A stretch of DNA of 52,787 bases from Jatrophihabitans sp. Its GTDB lineage: Bacteria; Actinomycetota; Actinomycetes; Mycobacteriales; Jatrophihabitantaceae. Of this stretch, positions 42,518 to 50,757 are shown piece after piece. The position numbers and the translations under genes are program-made. Location of the stretch: positions 1 through 52,787 of the forward strand of contig DASWNX010000022.1 in the NCBI GenBank assembly GCA_036399055.1. Reading direction: 5' to 3'. The notes beneath the pieces are model-generated. The model ran no database searches, was not told the DNA's origin, and saw only the letters and a list, made by a program, of their open reading frames with translations. How positions within the stretch are numbered: the first letter of the stretch is position 1; each line of letters starts with the position of its first letter.

Positions 42518-43945
42518 ATGGCCATCAGCGTGTTCGACCTCTTTTCGATCGGGATCGGGCCGTCGTCTTCGCACACGGTCGGCCCGATGCGTGCGGCCCG
42601 AACCTTCGTGCTGGGGTTGGAGGCCGACGGCCTGCTCGAGAAGGTCGCCCGGGTCCGCGTCGAGCTGTTCGGCTCGCTCGGCGCCACTGGCCGCGGCCAC
42701 GGTTCGGACCGGGCCGTGGTGCTGGGCCTGGAGGGCGAGACCCCCGAGGACGTCGACACCGACACCGTGCTGAGCCGGGTGGCCGAGGCGCGCCGGGCTG
42801 AGATGGTGATGTTGCTGGGCCGGCATCCGGTTCAGCTGACGACCGCGGACCTGGTGCTGCACCGGCGCCTGACGCTGCCGTTTCATCCCAACGGAATGCG
42901 GTTCACCGCCTTCGCCGAGGCCATTGACACAGAACCGGCGCCGGCCGAGGCAGGCGCGGAGTCTGGCGCGCCGGAGCCGCCCACCCCGCTGCGCGAGCGG
43001 ACGTACTACTCGGTCGGCGGCGGGTTCGTGGTGGACGAGGACGCGACCGGCGCCGACCGCATCAAGGCCGACGACACCGTGCTGCCCTACCCCTTCACCA
43101 CCGCCGCCGAGTTGTGCGCCCACGCCGCGGCCAGCGGCTTGCCGATCTCACAGATCATGTTGGCCAACGAGTGCGTGTGGCGCCCGGAGGCCGAGGTACG
43201 CGCCGGCCTGCTCAAGATCTGGCAGGTGATGCAGGACTGCGTGACGGCCGGCTGCGGCCATGGGGGCATCCTGCCCGGCGGCCTCAAGGTGCGCCGGCGG
43301 GCCCCCGAGCTGTCCCAGTCGCTGACCGGTGACTCGTTCTCCACCGACCCGCTGCGGGTGATGGACTGGGTCAACCTGTTCGCCCTCGCCGTGAACGAGG
43401 AGAACGCCGCCGGCGGCCGGGTGGTCACCGCGCCCACCAACGGCGCGGCCGGCATCATCCCGGCCGTGCTGCTCTACTACCGCCGGTTCGTTCCCGGCGC
43501 CTCCGACGACGGCGTGGTCCGGTTCCTGCTGACGGCGGCCGCCATCGGTGTGCTCTACAAGGAGAACGCCTCGATCTCCGGCGCCGAGGTGGGCTGCCAG
43601 GGCGAGGTCGGCTCGGCCTGCTCGATGGCCGCCGGCGCGCTGTGCGAGGTGCTCGGAGGCACCCCGGCGCAGGCCGAGAACGCCGCCGAGATAGGCATGG
43701 AGCACAACCTGGGGCTGACGTGCGACCCGATCGGCGGCCTGGTCCAGGTCCCTTGCATCGAGCGCAACGCGATGGCTGCCGTGAAGGCGATCAACGCCGC
43801 CCGGATCGCGATGCGCGGCGACGGCCAGCACATCGTCAGCCTGGACAAGGTGATCCGGACGATGCGCCAGACCGGGGCCGACATGCAGGCCAAGTACAAG
43901 GAGACCTCGCGCGGCGGCCTGGCGGTCAACATCATCGAGTGCTGA
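42518..43945 (+). CDS. sdaA: L-serine ammonia-lyase (single-chain, iron-sulfur)
   Basis: 475 aa from ATG 42518. The N-terminal beta domain has [20 protein letters not shown], the substrate loop of the family. The alpha domain carries the [4Fe-4S] ligands in [17 protein letters not shown] and [19 protein letters not shown], and the closing IIEC tail, whose C-terminal Cys is the fourth iron ligand replaced by serine during catalysis. It deaminates L-serine to pyruvate and ammonia. All key cysteines are present. The last two codons and stop recur at 47118-47130 as part of a downstream tandem duplication. Confidence 0.93.
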   Translation: MAISVFDLFSIGIGPSSSHTVGPMRAARTFVLGLEADGLLEKVARVRVELFGSLGATGRGHGSDRAVVLGLEGETPEDVDTDTVLSRVAEARRAEMVMLLGRHPVQLTTADLVLHRRLTLPFHPNGMRFTAFAEAIDTEPAPAEAGAESGAPEPPTPLRERTYYSVGGGFVVDEDATGADRIKADDTVLPYPFTTAAELCAHAAASGLPISQIMLANECVWRPEAEVRAGLLKIWQVMQDCVTAGCGHGGILPGGLKVRRRAPELSQSLTGDSFSTDPLRVMDWVNLFALAVNEENAAGGRVVTAPTNGAAGIIPAVLLYYRRFVPGASDDGVVRFLLTAAAIGVLYKENASISGAEVGCQGEVGSACSMAAGALCEVLGGTPAQAENAAEIGMEHNLGLTCDPIGGLVQVPCIERNAMAAVKAINAARIAMRGDGQHIVSLDKVIRTMRQTGADMQAKYKETSRGGLAVNIIEC

Positions 43946-43992
43946 GCCGCTGAGCGCCGGCAGCGTCACGCCGCCAGCCCAGACTCGGCCGG

Positions 43993-46944
43993 TCAGGCCG
44001 CCGACGCGTCGGCCAGTTCGGCGTCAATCCCAGCGCGCACCTGGCCTGCGGTGGTGGTGACCGGGTTGGCGGTGCTCGCGTCCGGTTGGTTGTCATAGCA
44101 CTCGGACAGGTAGCCGGCGCCGTTCGCGCCGCCCTCTGCGGAGGTTTGGAAGCACACCACCACGGCGGTCGCAGGCAGGCCAGCCACCTGGTAGCGGCCG
44201 GTCTCGTCGGTGTTGGCGCCGCCTAGGTACGAGCCATCGACACTATTGACTTCGACGAAGGCGTACGGGATGCCGGCGCCCGCCAAGTCGCTGACCTGGC
44301 CGCTGATGCCGGCGCCGTCGGCGAGTTCGGCGTTGATGCCCGTCCGCATCTGGCCGGCCGTGGTGGTCACCGGGTTGGCGGTGCTCGCGTCCGGGTGGTC
44401 GTCGTAGCACTCGAACAGGTAGCCGGCGCCGTTCGGACCGCCTTCGGCGCTGCGGAAGCACACCACCACCGCGGTCGCAGGCAGGCCGGTGACCTGGTAG
44501 CGACCGGTGTCGTCGGTGAAGCTGCCAGCGCCGAGGTACGAGCCGTCGACCCCCAAGGTTTCCACGTAGGTGAACGAGAGCCCGTTGCCGGCTGAGTCGG
44601 TGACCCGGCCGGTGATTCCGGCGGCGACGGCGAGCTCGGCGTCGATGCCGGTGGTCACCGTGTCGGCGCTGACGTGCACCAGGGCGCCGTTGCCGTTGTC
44701 GTAACACTCGTTCACGTACCCGGTGACTGCCGGTCGGCGGACATTCGCGGCGTCGAAGCAGATGGAGTAGTCGCCGGCGGCCAACCCGGGCAGCCGGTAG
44801 CTGCCGTCCTCATAGTCGGAACTGGCAGTGGCGTACTGGCCGGACTCGGGATCATAGGCATAGATGTAGGCCCCGCCGAGCGCGGCGCCGTCGGAGCCGG
44901 TGAGCTGCCCGGTGATGGCCGCGCCCGAGCTCAGCACCGCGTCCACCGTGACCGAGCCGGCGGATCCCACCGTGACCGGATCCGCGGTGTCCATCGAGGG
45001 CTGGTTGTCATAGCACTGCATGGCGTAGCCGCCGGCTGCCGGACCCTCGGCGTAGGCGGGGTCGAAGCAGACTCGGTAGTCATCGGCGGACAGGCCGCTG
45101 AGGGTGTAACTGCCGGACTCGTCAGTCTGGGAGGAGTAGCCCTCGTAGGAGGTCCAGCTGTAGGCGTTGACCAGCACGCCACTGATCGCAGCGCCCGAGG
45201 CGTCGGTGATCGTGCCGGTGATCGAGGCGCCCCGCGACAGTTGGACGTCGGCCGTGCTCAACTGCCCGGCGGTCACGGTGATCGGTGACCCGCTGCCGTC
45301 GGCCTGGGCGCCGTAGCAGGTCCGCTGGTAGCCGCCGGCGGTGTAGGTCGGGTCGAAGCACACCGTCACCTGACCCGGCGCCAGGCCGGTGAGCTGGTAG
45401 CTGCCGTCGTCGTTGGTGCCGGTCGAGGTCAGCAGGCGGCCCGAGCTGTCGTAGACGTCCACCCAGACGCCGGCGACCGGGCCGCTGTCATCGGTGACGG
45501 TGCCACCGACCGCGCCGGCCTGAGCGACGGTCCCGTTCACCGTGGTGGCCTGACCGGCCACCACGTCCACCGTCACGAAGTGATCGCCGGCGCAGCTGTT
45601 GGTGTAGCCGTAGGGCGCGGCGTCCGAGCTGACGTACGAGCCGTCGAAGCACAGGCTGTAGCTACCAGCCGCCAACCCGGTCATGGCGTACTGACCGGTG
45701 CTGTCGCTGTAACCCGAGCCGTAGCCCGCGCCGTACGCCCCGACCGAGATGTCGGGAACCGCGGCGCCGCTGGGATCGGTGACCATGCCGGTGATCGCGC
45801 CGCCCGCGGTCAGCTCGGCGTTGACGCCGGCGCTGGTGTGTCCGAGGCTGACTACCACAGGCGTTCCGGATTCGTACGGCGGCTGGTCGTCATAGCACTC
45901 GTCGAGGTAGCCGGTGGCCGATGCCCCGTGTGCGGCTTGGCCGTAGAAGCACACCTGGTACGAGCCGGCAGCCAGGCCGGTCACGGTGTAGCTGCCGTCC
46001 GCGCGGGTGGTGGCGCCGTGGCCGATCTGGTTGGGATTGTCGGGGTCCCACACGGACACCGAGACGTCGGCGATGCCGTGCCCGGCGGAGTCGGTGACCC
46101 GGCCGGCGATCGCACCGGCGACCGGCAGGTAGTCGACCAGGCCGGAGGTCATCTTGCCGGCCAGGACGGTCACCGGCGTGCCGGTGTCGCCGTAGCCGTA
46201 GGGCTGCTGGCGGTAGCAGCCAGGCAGGTAACCGGTAGGCGAGTGGCCGGCGGTCTCGTCGTGAGGGGAGAAGCACAGCAGGTAGGACCCCGCCGTGAGG
46301 CCGGTGACCGAGAACTGGCCGGTGCCGGAGGTGGTTGCCCAGGCCATGCTGTTGCCGGTGGACGTCTCGCGTACCTCGACCTGGGCCCGGCTGATCGCGC
46401 GGCCCTGCTGGTCGGTCAGCTTGCCGCGCAGGCCGGTCGCGCTGCTGGTCGAGCGGGTCTCGGCGGTGAGGGTGGCCGCGGCGCCGACGTTGCGGCTCTT
46501 GTCGCGGGGAAACACCGCGTAGCTGTAGGCGCTGGCCGGGGCCAGGCGCTTGTCGGTGAACGTGGCCTGCCGACTGCCCAGCGCCGCCACCAGCGTGCCG
46601 TCCGAAGCCGAGATCGGAGGGGCGTCGCCGGCCGCCCGCCGGATCAGCACCCCGGCGAAGTCGGGGTCGGTGGGGTTGGTCCAGCCCAGGCTGATCGAGT
46701 GCGCGTCGTTGCCGGTCATGCCCAGTGCGGTGACTGGCGCCGGTGCGGTGGTGTCGCGCGAGGGCTTGAGACCCGCCCCGGGGCCGGCGCCGGGGCGGCT
46801 CGGTCCGGCCGAGGTGGCCCCGGGCGCGGGGTTAGCGCTGGGTGTGGCGGTGGGCCCGGCCGCGTAGGACGGCGAGCTGGTCAGCAGCCCCGCCACCAGA
46901 GATGTCGCGGCGAGCAGGGCAAGGACAGGACGGCGTGCAGACAT
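43993..46944 (-). CDS. Secreted multi-domain repeat protein (FN3-like plus carboxypeptidase-regulatory-like modules)
   Basis: 983 aa. A Sec signal peptide (MSARRPVLALLAATSLVAGL, cleavage near SYA-A at about 28) leads to a Pro/Ala/Gly linker and an FN3-like domain (about 70-165, APVTALGMTGNDAHSISLGW). Eight modules of about 90-100 residues follow, each opening with G-x-[VL]-T-D-x-x-G and containing Y-x-[VL]-T-G-L-x-A and VCFD...ECYD-type cysteine pairs, likely disulfides in the exported protein. The last two modules are nearly identical, a recent internal duplication. There is no LPxTG, membrane helix or other anchor at the C-terminus (ELADASAA). Ribosome-binding site GGGGAG 6 nt before ATG. 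It could be a cell-surface, matrix or adhesive protein; no enzyme domain was seen. Confidence 0.75.
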   Translation of the reverse strand: MSARRPVLALLAATSLVAGLLTSSPSYAAGPTATPSANPAPGATSAGPSRPGAGPGAGLKPSRDTTAPAPVTALGMTGNDAHSISLGWTNPTDPDFAGVLIRRAAGDAPPISASDGTLVAALGSRQATFTDKRLAPASAYSYAVFPRDKSRNVGAAATLTAETRSTSSATGLRGKLTDQQGRAISRAQVEVRETSTGNSMAWATTSGTGQFSVTGLTAGSYLLCFSPHDETAGHSPTGYLPGCYRQQPYGYGDTGTPVTVLAGKMTSGLVDYLPVAGAIAGRVTDSAGHGIADVSVSVWDPDNPNQIGHGATTRADGSYTVTGLAAGSYQVCFYGQAAHGASATGYLDECYDDQPPYESGTPVVVSLGHTSAGVNAELTAGGAITGMVTDPSGAAVPDISVGAYGAGYGSGYSDSTGQYAMTGLAAGSYSLCFDGSYVSSDAAPYGYTNSCAGDHFVTVDVVAGQATTVNGTVAQAGAVGGTVTDDSGPVAGVWVDVYDSSGRLLTSTGTNDDGSYQLTGLAPGQVTVCFDPTYTAGGYQRTCYGAQADGSGSPITVTAGQLSTADVQLSRGASITGTITDASGAAISGVLVNAYSWTSYEGYSSQTDESGSYTLSGLSADDYRVCFDPAYAEGPAAGGYAMQCYDNQPSMDTADPVTVGSAGSVTVDAVLSSGAAITGQLTGSDGAALGGAYIYAYDPESGQYATASSDYEDGSYRLPGLAAGDYSICFDAANVRRPAVTGYVNECYDNGNGALVHVSADTVTTGIDAELAVAAGITGRVTDSAGNGLSFTYVETLGVDGSYLGAGSFTDDTGRYQVTGLPATAVVVCFRSAEGGPNGAGYLFECYDDHPDASTANPVTTTAGQMRTGINAELADGAGISGQVSDLAGAGIPYAFVEVNSVDGSYLGGANTDETGRYQVAGLPATAVVVCFQTSAEGGANGAGYLSECYDNQPDASTANPVTTTAGQVRAGIDAELADASAA

Positions 46945-47182
46945 AGTGACTCCCCGTTGGAACGCTTGACGCTCGTAGAACGCTTAACGCGCGTCAAACG
47001 TCGTGTTACGCAGCGAACCTAGCGTGGCGGGGTTGTCGCGTCTAGCCCGATCGCCTGAAAAGGCAGCTCTGCCCCTGTGCGACCGGTGCGAAGACGCAGT
47101 GAGCTGGCGGGTCAGCCTCGAGTGCTGAGCCCGCCGGCGCCGGCAGCGTCACGCCGCCGGCGCCAGCCCAGACTCAGCCGCC
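46945..47182 (-). promoter_or_regulatory. Intergenic region between the duplicated repeat-protein genes
   Basis: It contains the leader of the 983-aa gene. On the coding strand there is TTGACG (47003-46998) in a stretch where AAGCGTTC occurs twice 20 bp apart, then AACGGGGAGTCACT before ATG. The part 47118-47182 is a diverged copy of the end of sdaA and the spacer after it (43935-43992). No further gene is seen. Confidence 0.5.
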
Positions 47183-49771
47183 TCAGGCCGTCGGCGCGTC
47201 GGTGAGCTCGACGTCCACTGCGGAGCTGACCTGGCCGGCGGTGGTGGTCACCGGCACGCACTCGGACAGGTAGCCGGCGCCGTTGGCGCCGCCCTCGCTG
47301 GCCTGGAAGCACACCGTCAGCGACGCTGCCGGCAGGCCGGTGAACCGGTAGTGGCCGGCCTCGTCGGTGCTGAGAGACAGCCCCCAGTCGCTGCCCTGGG
47401 TCTCGACGGTGACCTGCGCGATCGGCTCGCCAGCGGAGTCGGTGACCTGGCCCTCGATTCCGGCGCCGACGGCCAGCGCGGCGTCGACGCCGGACGTGAC
47501 CACACCGGTGGTGACGTGCACCAGGGCGCCGTTCTGATTCTCGTAGCACTCGTTCACATAGCCGGTGACGGCCGGCTGGCGGACGGTGAACGCGTCGAAG
47601 CACACGGTGTAGTCGCCCCCGGCCAGCCCGGCCAGCCGGTAGCTGCCGTCGGAGTAGTCGGAGCTGGTGGCGGCCTGCTGGCCGGACTCAGGATCGTAGG
47701 CATAGACGTAGACACCGCCGAGCACGGCGCCGTCGGAGCCGCTGACCTGCCCGGTGATGGCCGCGCCCGCACTCAGCACCGCGTTCACCGGCACCGAGCC
47801 AGAGGCGCCGACGGTGACCAGGTCAGCGGTCTCGAACGAGGGCTGGTTGTCATAGCACTCGGCCGCGTAGTAGGCCGCGTAGTAGCCGGTTGACGGCGCC
47901 TGGGCGTAGGACGGGTCGAAGCAGATCTGATAGTCATCTGCGCTCACCCCGCTGAAGGTGTAATTGCCAGCCGCGTCGGTCTGGGCGTAGTAGCCGCTGA
48001 AGCCGACCATGCCGTAGGCGTTGACCAGCACGCCGCTGATCGGAGCGCCCGAGGCGTTGGTGATCGTGCCGGTGATCGAGGCGCCCCGCGACAGCTGGAC
48101 GTCGGCCGTGCGTAGCTGCCCGGCGGTGACGGTGATCGGCGTGCCGCTGCCGTCGGCCTGGGCGCCGTGGCAGGTGCGCTGGTAGCCGCCGGCGGTGTAG
48201 GTCGGGTCGAAGCAGACCGTCACCTGGCCCGGCGTCAGGCCGGTGATCTGGTAGTTGCCGCTGCCGTCGGTGTTGGCCGAGCTCACCGGGTTGCCTGAGC
48301 TGTCGGACACGGTCACCCAGACGCCGGGCACCGGGCCGCCGCCGCCGGTGACGGCGCCGCCGACCGCGCCGGCCTTCTCGACGCTCTCATCGAGAGTGGT
48401 GGCCTGGCCTGCCACCACGTCCACCATCAGCCCGCTGCAGCTGTTGGTGTAGCCGTAGGGCGCGGCGGCAGTGATGGCGTGCGAGCCGTCGAAGCACAGC
48501 GTGTAGCTGCCGGTCGGCAACCCCTTGACGGTGTAATAGCCGTTGCTGACGCTACGGCTGGCGCCGGCGAGCTGCGAGGCGCCGTGCACCCAGACGTCGA
48601 CGTCGATGTCCTGCACTGGTGCGTTGCCGGGATCGGTGACCCGGCCGGTGACCGCGCCGGCCACCGCGAGTGCGGCGTCGACGCCGGCGCTGGTCTGTCC
48701 GAGGCTCACTGCGACTGGCGTGCCGGAGGCGGTGCGCGGCGGCTGGTCCACGTAGCACTCATCGAGGTAGCCGGTGGCAGACGCTCCACTCGCGCCCTGG
48801 GTGTCGAAGCAGACCTGGTACGAGCCGGCGGCCAGGCCGGCGACGGTGTAGGTCCCGTCCTGCTGGGTGAGGGCGACGTAGGGCCCGAAGTCGGGGGTGC
48901 TCGGATCGAAGGTGTAGATCACGACGTTAGGAAGGCCATTGCCGGTGGAGTCGGTGACGCGGCCCGAGAGAGCGCCGCCGGTTGGCAGGTCCTCGACCAG
49001 GCTGGGAGTCATCTGGCCGGCCAGCACGGACACCGGCGCGCCGGTGTGGCTGGAGCCGTGGGACCGTGGGCCGGAGCAGTCGGACAGGTATCCGGTGCTT
49101 GAGTGGCCGGTGGTATGGCTGTCGGTGCGAAAGCAGAGTGAGTAGGAGCCCGGGGCCAGGCCGGTGACGGAGAACTGGCCGTTGGTGGCGGTGGCCGCCA
49201 CGGCCATGGTGTCGCCGGAGGAAGCGTCGCGGACCTCGACCTGGGCGCTGCCGATGGCGCGGCCCTGCTGGTCGGCCAGCTTGCCGCGCAGGCCGGTCGT
49301 GGTGCTGGTCGAGCGGGTGGCGGTGGTCAGGGTGGTCGCGACGCCGGCGTTGTGGCTCTTGTCCCGGGGGAACACCGCGTAGCTGTAGGTGCTGGCCGCG
49401 GCCAGGTGCTTGTCGGTGAACGTGGTCTGCTGGGTGGTCAGGGTCGCCACCAGGGTGCCGTCCGAGGCCGAGATCGGCGGGACGCCGCCAGCCGCTCGCC
49501 GGATCAGCACCCCGGCGAAGTCGGGATCGGTGGAGTTGACCCAGCTCAGGCTGGTGGAGTGCGCGTTGTTGCCCGTCAGCTGGAGCTTGGTGACCGGTCC
49601 CGGTGGGGTGCTGTCACGAGTCGGCTTGACTGGCGTGCCGGCCTGGCTTCCCCCGCTCGTGGCAGGGTTGGGCGCGGTGGGCCCGGTGGCGTAGGACGGT
49701 GAGCTGGTCACCAATCCGGCCACCAAGGTCGCCGCGGCGAACAGAGCAAGAACGGGCCGGTGTGTACGCAT
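47183..49771 (-). CDS. Secreted multi-domain repeat protein, paralog of the 983-aa neighbour
   Basis: 862 aa with the same plan: signal peptide (SLVAGL-like LVAGLVTSSPSYA), linker, FN3-like domain (PVTKLQLTGNNAHSTSLSW), then seven modules of the carboxypeptidase-regulatory-like type with paired cysteines (VCFDPTYTAGGYQRTC). It lacks one of the C-terminal modules found in the 983-aa protein, and its last module is shortened (SECVPVTTTAGQ, missing the Asp-rich segment). Leader AACGGAGAGTTAAT before ATG corresponds to AACGGGGAGTCACT of the neighbour. It arose with its neighbour by tandem duplication and each may have its own promoter. Function unknown; extracellular. Confidence 0.75.
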   Translation of the reverse strand: MRTHRPVLALFAAATLVAGLVTSSPSYATGPTAPNPATSGGSQAGTPVKPTRDSTPPGPVTKLQLTGNNAHSTSLSWVNSTDPDFAGVLIRRAAGGVPPISASDGTLVATLTTQQTTFTDKHLAAASTYSYAVFPRDKSHNAGVATTLTTATRSTSTTTGLRGKLADQQGRAIGSAQVEVRDASSGDTMAVAATATNGQFSVTGLAPGSYSLCFRTDSHTTGHSSTGYLSDCSGPRSHGSSHTGAPVSVLAGQMTPSLVEDLPTGGALSGRVTDSTGNGLPNVVIYTFDPSTPDFGPYVALTQQDGTYTVAGLAAGSYQVCFDTQGASGASATGYLDECYVDQPPRTASGTPVAVSLGQTSAGVDAALAVAGAVTGRVTDPGNAPVQDIDVDVWVHGASQLAGASRSVSNGYYTVKGLPTGSYTLCFDGSHAITAAAPYGYTNSCSGLMVDVVAGQATTLDESVEKAGAVGGAVTGGGGPVPGVWVTVSDSSGNPVSSANTDGSGNYQITGLTPGQVTVCFDPTYTAGGYQRTCHGAQADGSGTPITVTAGQLRTADVQLSRGASITGTITNASGAPISGVLVNAYGMVGFSGYYAQTDAAGNYTFSGVSADDYQICFDPSYAQAPSTGYYAAYYAAECYDNQPSFETADLVTVGASGSVPVNAVLSAGAAITGQVSGSDGAVLGGVYVYAYDPESGQQAATSSDYSDGSYRLAGLAGGDYTVCFDAFTVRQPAVTGYVNECYENQNGALVHVTTGVVTSGVDAALAVGAGIEGQVTDSAGEPIAQVTVETQGSDWGLSLSTDEAGHYRFTGLPAASLTVCFQASEGGANGAGYLSECVPVTTTAGQVSSAVDVELTDAPTA

Positions 49772-50757
49772 ATTAACTCTCCGTTAAGTTAGTGTCACGG
49801 ACAGTAACACAATGTGCGGGATGGGACGACGCCAGCGACGACTGCTCGACGCCGCCCCGTCCGTGCGCCGCATGGAACAGGCGTCGGCCTGGGCAGTGAG
49901 ACCGCCAGCGGAGCGTCCACGACCCACGGTTAGCAGGTGTCGCTGCGCGCCTGCGGATTAATTGCTACATGCCGAGCTGGTCCGTGACTGCGTCGATTTC
50001 GGCGACAAACCCAGCAGGCGGGGCGCCCCGAAAGGGTCATGAAGGTCGTTAGCGCATCTGATGTTGAGCGGACGTGTCACCTGCGCTCAATTCGTTTGAT
50101 GCAGACTCGCGGGCCGGACCATGCCTAATGTGAAATCGCCGTACGGCGGCAAGCACACGTATACATTGCCACGCTGGATGACTCCGCGGACGGGTGCTCG
50201 CAGTGCGCGCCTCCCGTGAGTCAAGGCACGCGATCGCCTCAGGTCTCCACTGGGCCGTATTCCTTGGGGGCGCCACGTGGGGAGCCAGCCAGCCAAGAGT
50301 GCGCGATACAACAAAGGCACGGGAGGTGTTATTCTGGACAAAGTGTACTATAGTTCGAGTGCGTTATCGACCGAAGGGGAGCTATGGGACCGAACGTTCG
50401 GGTAGACGTAGCGGCTGCATGCTGCTTCTTCCCCGACCACGTGCCGGCGATCGGGCCACGGTTGGCGCTCTAACGCCGATGCACACCTAAGTCACACCCG
50501 GCGTGATGGCCAATAGCTCTGCCTAGGGTGCAGACGCAGCTAGGGGATGACTTATTCAAGGCGTCGGGCCACAAAGCTTATCCCGAGCTTTAATGCCCTC
50601 CTTCGGCCGAGGATTGATGTTATTTGTGTGAAGGGCTGCCATGCGTAACCACGCCGAAGTCAAAAGGTGCTCTGCACACATCCTATTCACGTAGAAACGT
50701 AAATTTTCTCGGTGCAATCAAGGCAATGACTCTTCAACATGGAATGGAGACGATCGG
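49772..50757. other. Gene-poor, lower-GC region of about 1 kb
   Basis: No convincing gene. GC drops: hand counts of 50341-50400, 50581-50640, 50641-50700 and 50701-50760 give 31, 32, 29 and 27 G+C out of 60. Visible items are: GTGTTACTGTCCGTGACAC near the 862-aa gene start; GGGGCGCCCC (50020-50029); the perfect palindrome CCGAACGTTCGG (50390-50401); a 29-codon frame 50384-50473 with AGGGGAG before its ATG and TACTAT at 50346-50351; and a 17-codon frame 50641-50694. Neither small frame resembles a known peptide. The left end must hold the 862-aa gene promoter and the right end that of the flavoprotein gene. Confidence 0.55.

Larger units (their letters stand above)
43935..49771 (-). repeat. 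Tandem duplication: repeat-protein gene plus the sdaA 3' end
   Basis: The stretch TCGAGTGCTGAGC and about 50 following bases occur at 43935-43947 (end of sdaA) and again at 47118-47130, each followed by the C-terminus of one of the two secreted proteins. The repeat unit is therefore about 3.2 kb (43935-47117) versus 47118 to about 49790. Sequence has drifted and one module differs, so the event is not recent. Confidence 0.75.

Noticed and set aside
45580-47022. A 480-codon frame antisense to the 983-aa secreted protein
   Set aside because: The minus-strand gene has a signal peptide, a ribosome-binding site and eight regular modules; the antisense frame has none of these.
50194-50490. A 98-codon plus-strand frame in the low-GC region, and minus-strand frames at 50049-50341
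   Set aside because: They have no ribosome-binding site, odd composition, and no resemblance to known proteins. The region is better described as noncoding with two possible tiny frames.
49772-50757. An attachment site or tRNA at the junction
   Set aside because: No tRNA cloverleaf, tRNA 3' end, integrase or flanking direct repeat was found.
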